From positions 96,889,712 through 96,953,711 of the forward strand of contig NC_055991.1 of the NCBI RefSeq assembly GCF_018446385.1: 64,000 nt of DNA, given 5' to 3'. Under the pieces are notes generated by a model. The model did not search any database, was not told the origin of the DNA, and worked only from the letters and a program-made list of their open reading frames with translations. Position numbers and translations under genes: made by a program. Source of the DNA: Zingiber officinale (taxonomy: Eukaryota; Streptophyta; Magnoliopsida; Zingiberales; Zingiberaceae). This document shows positions 46,608 to 57,130 of the stretch, piece by piece (positions within the stretch are counted from its first letter, which is position 1; every line of letters begins with the position of its first letter).

Positions 46608-48268
46608 GGTTATCTACAACAGAAAATTTGCAGAAATAAATATCATATTCTTTTAAAATCATTTAATTAGGCCTTTAATTAAATGATGCTCCCACTGAAT
46701 TCTATAATTCTTGTGGGACAAGATCCACATCATACTAACCCTTGAGTTAGCTTTGGCTAATACGCCCAAGGCTTAGTATGATCGGTAGGTAACGATTACC
46801 AATTACATCTCTATGCAACTCTTGTTTATAGAATCAATATCTGCATTTATATTAAAACTCGAGTTATCTTTGGCTAATACGCCCGAGAGTTAATATAGAT
46901 GTGATTTTGACCTATCTTTTCCAACCGTTGGAATAATGCCTATAGTTGACTCGATCCAACCGAGTAACTAGGAATACTCAATCTAATTGAGTTTGTATTC
47001 ACTCATGCGTTGATAGGCGGGACCAAGATTGTCCCTCCGTACCCTACCAAGATAATATGTATTGCTCTGCTTTGGCATATTCAACAATACATGTGATCGA
47101 GGTAGTGATAGGTATCACGGCACGGTTAGGCATTTAGAATTGGTTCGATTTAGATCTAATCTAATCGAGAAAGATGCATCTTGTGCACGACTTAGATCTA
47201 ATCTAGTCGCAAGGGTGCATCATGTGCACGACTTAGATCTAATCTAATCGTTAAAGCACTAATTAATTAATTAATTATTAAACATGCATCAGATACATAA
47301 CAATTAATTAATTAATCTATTTGTGATTTAGTCATGGCCCTACTACGATCTTCTCAAGCCAATGAGAAGATCGATTGGTCAACCTAGGGTCAACAGCTTC
47401 TCCAAGCTCCTCCCTTTGACCACCTTGTGTTGCTCGTGCCCGCCTCGGAACTCCGTCTCGTGTGGACCCTCCACCGCTCCAATTTGTACATTACAATTTG
47501 AAACTTGAGTTACATTCGAGTCTAAATCTAATTTACAACCAGAATAAGAGAAAGGCACGACGCGCAGGCCGTAAAAAAACAATCATATGACGGCACGCAG
47601 GCCGTATTATGAATTACAACACAAATCCAATCTTATTGGGTATTTTGGGCCATGACTATCACAAATTAATATATAATTCAAAATTATATATTTTTATAAT
47701 TTTTCTGTAATTTTAAAAATAATTTTTACAATTTTTATAAGTAAAATTTCCCGGCGGTCCCATTTAGCGGTTTCGGGCGCAATCGCGGAACGGATCCCCT
47801 TGCGGGGCCCAGGGGCAGCGCCCCTACCCGCGATCTAACCATCACGAGGGTTCCTTTGTGATCCAACATCGCCTAAACCCACTGTCCCAAAACGATTTGG
47901 GTCGAGACATTGACGTTTCGGAAAAATCTTCCCGGCGGGTTCGTTTTTAGCGATTTCGGGTGCAATCGCAGAGCAAATTCCCTTGCGGGGTTAGGGGCAA
48001 TGCCCCTACCCATGATCTAACCATCGTGAGTTGCTCCTTTGCGATCTAATGGCACCCGACCCCGCTGTCCCAAACGGATTTGGGACAAAACTAAGCCGTT
48101 TAAAAGAAAACTTTCCGGTAGCCGAAGCCTACAAGTGCCGAGACACTTGTGCTTCGCTTCTACGGAAAAATTACTCATAAAAACTCTAAAAACTCAATTT
48201 TTACATAAAATCACAAAAGGTATATTTTTTATAAAAATACAAACGAACTCGTACAAGTCTTTGCACGT
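46608..48268 (-). other. Leader of element C between primer-binding site and gag
   Basis: A 1.66-kb non-coding leader. It includes repeated AGATCTAATCTAATCG-type motifs (47140-47250), AT-rich stretches, and a tandem GC-rich duplication close to the primer-binding site (listed separately). Confidence 0.75.
47750..48112 (-). repeat. Tandem 181-bp duplication with conserved hairpins in the C leader
   Basis: Copies start at 47750 and 47931 (CCCGGCGG). Each holds two adjacent GC hairpins. Copy 1 has CCCCTTGCGGGG and then AGGGGC-AGC-GCCCCT (47811-47825). Copy 2 has the equivalent CCCTTGCGGG and TAGGGGC-AAT-GCCCCTA (47992-48008). Stems are kept while loops and flanks differ. The location, 160-530 bases after the primer-binding site of the RNA, is where packaging and dimerisation signals lie in retroelements; that role is inferred. 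Confidence 0.75.
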
Positions 48269-48281
48269 GGCTCTGATACCA
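48269..48281 (-). promoter_or_regulatory. Primer-binding site of element C
   Basis: The minus strand reads TGGTATCAGAGCC, one base after the LTR end CCCAACA. It matches initiator tRNA-Met. Confidence 0.9.
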
Positions 48282-48282
48282 C

Positions 48283-50265
48283 TGTTGGGTTCATCGGGCC
48301 GTGAAAACCGTTTTTTCGCGTCGCGGAAACCCCGAGTCACCCAAAGCCATGGATCTCGTGCAAAGATTCGTAAACAAAACTTTTCGAAAAACCTTTTTCT
48401 TGTACGAGTTTGTAAAAACTTTAGATCTACACTAAAGTTAAGATCATACCCTTGATGCGAGCCCTTCGCGAATCCCGCTCGTCCAAATGGTGCCGGATCT
48501 CTAGACCGTCAAGTGTACGGTCCTCTAGAAGTATCCACACGAACAATCCTTGATGGAGAAGACCAAACAAAGGTGTGCTAGCACCTTGTCTTGTTCGGCC
48601 AAGAGAGGAGGAGAGGGAGAAGAGAGAGCTCTAGAGGAAGAAGATGACTTAATCACACTTGAATGAAAAATGAATATTTTCATTCCCACTAGAGTGGCCG
48701 GCCACATCTTGGAGGTGTAACTCTCCACATTAATTCCAATTAATGTGGAGACTATTAAGAGTTGTAACCCCCATGAGGTGGCACTCTAGGATGATGTGGA
48801 TCAACACTATTGGTCCACATCTTGCCACCTCACTAAATGACATGGCAACAAGTGTAACCTCCTCATTTAATGTGGGCCGGCCACATTAAATGTTATGGAG
48901 GCTTGTAACCTCCATGAGGTGGCACACATTGATGATGTGGAGCAATCCTATTGGTCCACATCTTTCCAACTCACTAGTGATGTGGCAAAAAGTCAAGTCA
49001 AACATGACTTTTTCTCTTCCTCTCAAATCAAGTCAAACTTGATCAAATCTCTCTCATGGTTGATCTAATCCAACCATATGATTCAAGCCAACTTAATATA
49101 ATGAATCTAATTCATTAAATTAAGTTGATTTAATGAGTCATAATCTAAATTAGACTCATTAAATACATGAATCAACTTGAGTCCAACTCAATTAGCCCAA
49201 TTTGGATTACTCTTAATCCAATATGATTCATCAAATGAATCTAATCCTCTTGGTTCATCATATGAACCAAATCTCCATCTAATTGTCCTTAGTGTGTGAC
49301 CCTATAGGTTCTTGTAACGTTGGCAATGCCCTAAACCCATTTAGGAGCATAAGTAATGAGCGGTATCTAGCAACACATCATTACTACCCAAGTTACAAGA
49401 ATGTCGAGATCCGACATCACCTTGTGACTACCAATTGTGACTCCTCACAAAATATATGACATTGTCCTTCTATCCTAGACATCTAGATTGATCAATGTGA
49501 GGCATAGACCGTGTCATCCTCTAATCAATCTAAATCTTGAACTCCAAGTAGACTCACTCGATCAAATGAGCTCAACATCTAATGTTGACTCATTTGGGCA
49601 TAACCATGCACTTAGTGGTCTCACTCTATCAAGAATAGCGATGTCGCTCCCGTCATATGGGAGGGATAGATCCCATCTACATCACTCAAATCCCTCTGCA
49701 TAATTCGTTACATACCCAGTAATCGCCTTTATAGTCCACCCAGTTACGGGTGGCGTTTGACGAAACCAAAGTACATAACTCCTTATGTAGGGATCCATGG
49801 TGACTTCAGGTCCAAGGACTAATAGTCATACTAATAGTCACATGAGAAAGTATATGACACTCATATAACGATCCATGATACTTTCTCATGGCGGGTCATT
49901 CAGTATACATTCTCCAATGTATACCCATGTGTCAGCTTGATATCTCTATATCCATGACTTGTGAGATCAAGTCATCGAACTGACCTACATGCTAGTCTTA
50001 TTGCATTAACATTGTCCCTGAATGTTAATACTCGACTAGGAATGATTTAGAGTAGTGTTCCATATATCATCTCACTATCGATTCAACTAATCGATTGATA
50101 TAGGTATGAACCTTCTACTCAAGGACGCTATTATACTTAGTCTATTTGGCACTAATACAAATAAGTATAATAACCAAACAAATGTCTTTATTAATATACA
50201 AGAATATGATATACATGAGTCCATACAATCATCAAAAATGATTGGCTCTAGGGCTCTAACTAAAA
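48283..50265 (-). repeat. 5' LTR of C (1983 bp)
   Basis: Nearly identical to 41143-43100. The outer terminus reads TTTTAG on the minus strand instead of TGTTAG, so the invariant TG is mutated at this end only. The AAATA duplication lies beyond it at 50266-50270. Confidence 0.9.
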
Positions 50266-50325
50266 AAATATGTATGACATGTGTATAATTAAAACAAAAA
50301 CCAAACACACGAAGGTTAAAACCTA

Positions 50326-50337
50326 GCTCTGATACCA
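50326..50337 (-). promoter_or_regulatory. Primer-binding site of element A
   Basis: The minus strand reads TGGTATCAGAGC, the initiator tRNA-Met complement, about five bases after the probable LTR end (AGCAACCA, plus-strand position 50343). Confidence 0.8.
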
Positions 50338-50342
50338 ATTAT

Positions 50343-52808
50343 TGGTTGCTACTCGGAATACCATCCTAGTTCCCCTGTACAAAAATTTGTACAAGCGTAA
50401 AACTATCCTAGCTACTCATGTGCTCTACTAAAGTTAAATTTGGATTGCAATTGATGCTTAACATTATTAATCCAAATTGTCCTTCAGAAGTTAAACTTGA
50501 ATTGGGAATGAAACTTAACATTCTTACTTCAAGTTTAACTGATGTGATCTTCCTAAGTTAAACCATATTACAGAAGTTATCAAATATCCATTTCAAAGAT
50601 CGGCTTCCAGGTTAAATATGGAGAGGCACTAGGCCTTCTTGGGTATGGGATCATCCACCACTTCCTAGACAAAACCTCACAAAGAAATTGGATATTTAAC
50701 TTCTTACAGTAAACTAGGTTTAACTATAGAGACCTCAATAGAAACACAATATCGAAACATGAAATCGAAACAATAAAATCGATAACAAAAATGATAACTT
50801 AAAATCTTTAACCTCTTGTGTTTGGTTTTTTAAGATCTATACAAAAAGATGAACTAGTTATGATGCGGAAACTAATAACTAGTTATATCTTTTGTAGCTT
50901 ATAGACCTCTTGATCTTCTATTGTATTCCTCTCCTTCTCTTGGACGTCGTGTGGGCGACGATCTACCAAGATGAAATCCACCCAAGCCTTCTCTTCTTGC
51001 TTCCAGGTTTCGGCCACCAACAACCTCCAAAGGATGATGAGCTTCGACCACTAAACCAATCACTAAGGGATGCTAGGAAACAATGCCTCCTTTCTCTTCT
51101 TCTTCCTTAAGCAAAATCCGGCCACCAACCAAGCTCCAAGAGATGATACCGCCGGCCACCAAAGGAGAAGAGAAAGAGAATAAGAAGGGTCGGCCACAAG
51201 GAATAAGAGAGGAGGAATAGAAGATGTGTTATGAGGTGAGACACCTCTACCCTCTCTTTTATATTCCTTGGTCATGGTAAAAAAGGAAAGTTTTTAACAT
51301 AATTAAAACTTCCTTATATTCCTTGCCAATGACTAAAAAGCAAAGTTTTAAAACAAAAAATTAAAACTTCCTTTTCTTCTTGTTATGGTCGGTCATATCT
51401 ATTGCTTCAAACAAGGAAAGTTTTAAACATAAAATTAAAACTTCCTTATTTGTTTCTGGTAAGAAATTTTAATTAAAAATTTTCTTTCTTTAAATCCCTT
51501 GTTGGTTGTAAAAGGAAAATTATATAAATTAAAATCTTTCTTTTAAAACATCTGGATGGTTGCAAAAAAGGAAAGTTTTATCAAAAATTAAAATATTCCT
51601 TTTAACTACAAATAAGGAAAGATATCAGACCTTTCTCTTAATCCTTTGTAGAAAGCTATAAAAGGAAATATTTAAAATTTTAAAAACTCTCTTTTAAAAC
51701 CATGGCTTCCACACAAGGAAAGATTTAAAATGTAAAACCTCCTTTTAATGTTAATGTGGCTGACCACCCTTGCTTGGGCTCCAAGCTAGGGCCGGCCACA
51801 ACTTGGCTCCCTTCTTGGTTTGGTTTGGTCGGCCCTAGCTTGGGCTCCAAGCTAGGCTTGGCCGACCACCAAGAAGTGGGTAAGAAGTTGGGTTTTGGTG
51901 GATATAAGACTTTATAAATAAGAGGCTATAATAAGGACCGAGAGGAGGAATTGGTTTTGGTCTCTCGATGAGCTTGAGCTTCCCGTGTTCGCCCCGAACA
52001 CTCAACTCAAGTTTATGAATAATATCTCATTCCACTAAAGAGTTATTATTGTACTACCGCACCAATCTCATATTACAATATGGGCTCCTTCTTATTATGA
52101 GTACGTTAGTCTCCCTGTGTTTAAGATATTGAATGTCCACTAATTAAATGAGCTACTGACAACTCACTTAATTAATATCTAATTCCAAGAGTAGTACCAC
52201 TCAACCTTATTGTCATGTCGGATTAAGTCCACCTGCAAGGTTTACATGATAATCCTTATGAGCTCTTCAAGGGGACATCATCAACCTAGATTACTATGAC
52301 ACAGTTTCACTCTATAATCAACAACACACCATATAAATAATAGCATTTCCCAACTTATCGGGCCTATTGATTTAACGAGCTAAATCACACCCTTTGATAA
52401 AATAAATAAATAAATATTAAATATATGTGCTTGTTATTATATCATGATTAAGAGTACGTACTTCCATAATAATAGAAGTTTTGTTCTTTAATATAGTCAG
52501 TATAAAACGAAACTACCTCAAAACTCATAGTGTACTGGTGTAATTTATTAGTCAAAATAAACTAATACCTAATTACATTCAACCACTCCAATGGTTTGTC
52601 CCATTCCATCTTGGTTGTGAGCAACTGTTTATAATTTATAAGGAACTGATAACATGAACTTCTGTGTGTCTCCTCACACTATATTATCTACAATATAAAT
52701 TAAACGGACAACTACACTTAGCATAAATGTAGACATTTGACCAATGTGATTCTTATTTCAAAATAAATGTTTATACAAAAAGCTAGACTTTTAGTATACA
52801 TTCTAACA
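50343..52808 (-). repeat. 5' LTR of element A (about 2.47 kb)
   Basis: The outer end at 52808 (minus strand TGTTAGAATG) matches the inner end of the truncated 3' LTR. The inner end is placed at the first TG...CA-compatible site beside the primer-binding site, so it is uncertain by a few bases. The body is AT-rich with many AAGGAAAGTTTTAA-like segments (51280-51720) and a long hairpin at 51811-51876. Confidence 0.75.
51811..51876. repeat. Long imperfect hairpin in the LTR of A
   Basis: CTTCTTGGT (51811-51819) pairs with ACCAAGAAG (51868-51876). Inside it, GGTCGGCCCTAGCTTGGG (51827-51844) pairs with 51848-51867 apart from a small bulge. A related CCAAGCTAGGGCCGGCC lies just to the left at 51781. 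The structure may form in the LTR transcript; function is unknown. Confidence 0.7.
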
Positions 52809-53835
52809 CCGCCTTTACCGAAGGAGATCTTTAGTGTTTTCTATGGGTTAAATCTAGACTAAGGTCATAATTTTATAACACTGGAGAAAAAGAAAATTTT
52901 TAGAAAATATAAGTAAATAATTTTTCTAGAATTTAGAAATCACTTGAATAAGTATCCTCCCCTTAACCTAAGGTTTTAGTTAAAGAAACTTACTTATAAT
53001 TATTTTATTGAGTTTGCAAATGATACATTTTAAAGGAATTAATTACTACTTTAGAATAATTCTGTTGTATTCATTAGTATTATCTTTGAATTTTAATTAA
53101 GTTAGATTACTTTAGTTACAAGTCATTTTGAATTAATCAATTATTAATTAAGTTTTAATTAATTATTAAGTTTTAAATTTAAGTTAATTAAATTTCAACT
53201 GATTTGTTTAATTAAGATCTAATTTTTAATTTAATTGAATTTAATTTAATTTAATTAATTAATTAATTTAATTTAATTTTATTTAACCCTTATTCATCTC
53301 ACTCGATCTATGTTTTCAATAAGAAAATCCTATGATTTTATGAAATGAGTTAAATTAAAGTTTAGAATTTGGTTTAGCTTGTGTTATATTTAAGTTTAGC
53401 TTTAGGTTCAATAAATAGATATTTTTGAATAAACTTCTAAGCTATGGTGAGTCGCATAGATATCATTAGAGTAACCACACCTTCAAAATTTTCTAAATAG
53501 TCCTATCCTCTAAACTTAATACAAAACTTTGGTCTAACCAGCTAGAATTAGTAAGGGGTAGTTTCAGTTAGCTCCACTAAGCCAAATGCACTAGATCAAA
53601 GTCATATCTTCCTAGACATGCATAGACATAGTTTTCCTAACCTACTATTATCTAAAACTTCTCCAGTTTTGTTTGTCAGGTTAAACTTTTGTTCCTTTTT
53701 AGGCTAGTCCTAATTACCCAATCAGGTAGACTATTGTGTTGGAGGTGTTAACTAATTTGGAGTCTCCTCCTGAATTATTAAATTTGGATTTAGGTTTTAG
53801 GGGTTGTGTTGATTTGTTTTATAGTTATAGTGAAC
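52809..53835 (-). other. Gag-pol spacer of element E
   Basis: Corresponds to the spacer of D: the reverse complement of TCTATGCATGTCTAGGAAGA is at about 53610-53629, and an AATTAA-rich simple tract is at 53095-53290. No coding frame is present. Confidence 0.7.
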
Positions 53836-55513
53836 TTAATTGTAACTTGAATTTAGATTAACTTTATAGTATTTTGATTTAAATTTAGTTTTTTTATTTG
53901 AGTTTGATTTTTTTGATTTTATTTTACATTTTAGGTTTGGATTTAAATTAATAGATTTAGTTGAATTTGGTTTTAGATAATGAATTTCATTTTTTGGTAC
54001 GTAAAATTGATTGAGTCCTATTTGCATGGTTAGACATGCTTTCGGAACTCAAGTTTTAGTTTGTTTTGAATTTTGACTTATTAAAGAGATGAAAGTTTTA
54101 TTTGTTGAGTTAGACTTATATCCGAGCCAAGATTTATTATATACAACTCGTTAAGATCCAAGTATCATGTCTAGGTACTTGGATCTAGTTGTAAATTTTT
54201 CTAACAATTCTCTTAGATTGGTTATTTCAGTTTTTAATTTAGCATTTTCTTCCTCAAATCTTTCGACTTGAGTTGGGTTAGAAGTTTTTGTTTGGAAATT
54301 AAATTATTCCTTAAGGTATTGATTTTCCTTAGGAGTGTGTCATTTTATTTTTCAGATTTAATTAATTATTTATTAAGACATGTAATTATTTTAAAGAATT
54401 TAGTAGTTAAGATAGATGATACCTCGTTCGAACCTTCAGACTCGTCGTCTTGTTCCGTCTCAATTTCTTATTTCGGTCAGGATGCTATCAGCGCGAGGTA
54501 GTGGTGATGCTCCCGATCTTTGACATCCGATTCTTCCGATGATGACTCATCGCAAGTTGTTTTGAGTGTCTTCTTTCTTCTGGTTGTTTTGGGTTTGTCC
54601 TCTTTCATTTTTGGACACTCATGCTTGAAATGCCCCCTTTTTGTTACATTTGAAGCACATCATCTTCGCCTTTACATCATTGGGTGTAGATTTGATTACT
54701 TCTTGTAAGTCTTTCTTTGTGAAGTTGTTCTTCCTTTTAGTGAATATCTTTTTGACCATGTTCACTAGTTGTTCTTCTTCATCGCTTCTAAGTCAGATTA
54801 TGATTTAGGCTCGGGTTTGGTTCGGGCTCGTGCTTTCAACTCCTTTGACGAACCTGTAAAAAACGCTACACCTTTCTCGACCTTAGAAGCATTAGTTTGT
54901 TTGTGCAGTTCAAGTTCACACAATAGTTCATCTAATTTTAACTTAGAGAGGTTCCTCGAAAGCTTATAGGCATCTATAATCGATCCCCACAGTACACTTC
55001 GAGGGAACGAGTTAAGAGCATATCTTATTACGTCCTAGTTTTTGAGCTGGTGTCCGATTAAGTGAGGTCGTTGAGGATGTCCTTGATTCGAGCATGGAGC
55101 TTATTCATGGTGTCACCATCCTACATTTTAATGTTCAATAATGAATTAAGAAGTAGGTCACGTTTTGTTACCTTCGAATCTGGAGTTCCTTCGTGTAGCT
55201 TGACTAGTTTGCCCCATAATTACTTTACATTGTCGAAGGGTCCGACCCAGTTCAGTTCTTCTTTCGTCAGCCCACATTGGAGGGTGTTTAGGGCCTTGTT
55301 GTCCGTCTGGGTCTTCTTCATTTCCAGATTACAGTCCTCGGGTTTGAGTGGCTGGTCAGCATTTTCTTTTGGGATCTTGTATCCTTTGCGAATGCTAAAC
55401 CACTGCTCCATGTTTGTCTTCAAGTAGACCTCCATCATCTTTTTCCAATAAGGGAAGTCGCTCCTGTTGAAAAGAGGAGGACAAGTAATGCTATAGCCTT
55501 CAATTTGCGATAT
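53836..55513 (-). pseudogene. Decayed gag of element E
   Basis: Related to the gag of D. The start codon is ATA at 55511-55513 where D has ATG. MMEVYLKTNMEQW and LNTLQCGLTKEELN (55220-55438) match the capsid part. The zinc knuckle CFKCNKKG near 54650 is frameshifted by one extra G in a G-run. The C-terminal part LNQFYVPKNEIHYL (53836-54027) matches D. Multiple stops are present. Confidence 0.8.
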
Positions 55514-55840
55514 TTTCGGATCTTACAAAATCACGAACGAAAAGAGAATCTCAAGACTTGGTCTTGGATTAGTAGAGTTGGAAGATTAAAAAGGAATACA
55601 CAACTAATTCAAAGAGGTGACTGACACCAATTTAAACTAACTACAGTAAAGAAGTGAAAAACTAGTAAAAACAAAAAAATTTCAAATAAAAAAAATTTGG
55701 AGGAAAAAAATAAAAGGCGTAAGAATAATTTCTAATAAAAAATTATATATAATTTTTTCTTTCAAAAAGGATTTCAACAAGGAACCCCTTGCTTGATTGG
55801 CGGTTTCACTAATTCAAAGTGGTCTTCCTTTGATACCACT

Positions 55841-57130
55841 TGTAGAACCGTAAATATGCTAGAGAGGGGGGATGAATAGTATTTTTTACTTTTTCGGAAA
55901 TCAAGAGTATGCAGCAAAAAAGAATAGAAATGAAAATCAAATGCTAACATAGGTGCTTTTACTTGGTTCGGAGTCTTTAATGACTCTTACTCTAAGGCTC
56001 GCACTTATTGAGTACTTTCGTTGGATAATCACTATAATTATGAAGCAATTATAGAATTTAAGTACAATTGCAAGAATTAAATTATACCGACAATACATCT
56101 TTGAAAATTTGTGCGTCGGTTGTCGATGCAGCTTTTAGGTATCCCAGAGATCTTTTCGGAGTAGCATGTGAGTACGAAAGTTGTAGCAATCGATGTGTTA
56201 AAGCTGCTAGTCGAAAGCCCTTATATAGTCTCATTCCAGGTGCCTAGAACCCCTCCGGGTGCCTAGACTGCTGCTAACGTGGCGATCTTTCGTCAAAACT
56301 TGATCCGTCAAGTTTATCCACCTCGGGGTGCCCGGACTCCCTCCGAGCGCCTGGTCCATTGACATGGATTCGGCCAGGCGTCGAGCTCCAACTCAACTTT
56401 TGGATATTTTTTTTTTGTCCGAGCGCCTGGACCAGCTCCGGGCGCCCGGACAGCTTGGGTGTCTGGCAACCGCCCGGGAGAAGCTGGTTTGGGCGCCCAG
56501 ACCAGCTCTGGGCACTCGGAGTCAAGGCACTCGGATCCCTTTCGGGCACCCAGACATCCTTTTTCAGTACTTTCTTCTCTAAAAAAAAGGGTTAGTTTAG
56601 ACAACAAAAAATAAATTTATCATGCAAAACAAAGTTAGCACGATACAGCAGGATAATAGTAATAATTAGATCATTTCTTCCCGAAACCAGAATCTAATCA
56701 AGGTCTCAGCTTAGGTTTCTCAAATGGACCTAAGTTAAACCAACACTTACAGTTCCCTCAACTGTGAATGCACCCTCACCAGATCTCTCCTCCAATTGCT
56801 TACCTCCACTTACAAACTGTAGACGTTAGGTCCCTTGACTCACCAGGACTTTCTGTCAGATTTCAATCAATTTGGACTTCCTCCTGTCATATCTCAATTG
56901 ACCTGGACTTCGTGCTAACTATCAACCTAGTTGGACTTCCTCCTACCAAATCTTAATGAATCTAGACTTCATGCCGACCATCAATCTAACTGGACTTCCA
57001 CTTGAGTTTTAGTCTTCTAGACCTATTATATCTTGCACACTTTGTAAAGAGTTAATTAGACAAATAACACATTTAATTTTAATGTATTTATCATACGTCA
57101 ATCAAATTATCAGTACCATTTATACCAATA
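55841..57130 (-). repeat. 5' LTR of element E (1290 bp)
   Basis: The inner end (minus strand GGTTCTACA) is followed by a primer-binding site reading GTGGTATCAAAG at 55829-55840, one base off the usual form. The outer end reads TATTGG instead of TGTTGG. U3 has about a dozen degenerate copies of a GC palindrome; the perfect one is TCCGGGCGCCCGGA at 56437-56450. The TATA box TATATAAG (minus strand) is at about 56220-56227, beside the array. Confidence 0.8.

Larger units (their letters stand above)
41143..50265 (-). mobile_element. Ty1/copia element C, nested in the leader of A
   Basis: A 9.12-kb minus-strand element flanked by perfect AAATA duplications (41138-41142 and 50266-50270). LTRs of 1958 and 1983 bp are almost identical, differing mainly by a few small indels near the low-coordinate end. 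That makes C the youngest insertion in the window. Pol order is protease, integrase, RT, RNase H. Gag has an internal deletion and RT/RNase H are broken, so it cannot move on its own. Confidence 0.93.
26131..52808 (-). mobile_element. Ty1/copia element A, host to nested B and C
   Basis: Minus-strand element of about 8.2 kb of its own sequence. It is interrupted by B in the GAG-pre-integrase part and by C in the leader between primer-binding site and gag. Its LTR start TGTTAGARTGTATACT appears at both 26734 and 52808. The 5' LTR is full length; the 3' LTR is truncated at about 26131. Right of 52808 lies element E, so A probably inserted into E, but the left flank has been lost and no target-site duplication can be shown. 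Confidence 0.85.
52809..57130 (-). mobile_element. 5' part of SIRE-type Ty1/copia element E
   Basis: Minus-strand order: LTR (57130-55841), primer-binding site, gag, AT-rich spacer. It stops abruptly at the LTR of element A (52808). Gag and spacer are recognisably related to element D. Pol and the 3' LTR are not found elsewhere in the window, so they were removed, perhaps by the deletion that also truncated A and G1. Confidence 0.85.

Noticed and set aside
26072..50337. TGGTATCAGAGC sequences as possible tRNA genes
   Set aside because: They are retrotransposon primer-binding sites beside LTR ends; no cloverleaf or A/B boxes surround them.
56274..56607. GC-rich frames on both strands around 56.3-56.6 kb
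   Set aside because: They are by-products of the palindromic repeats in the LTR of element E.
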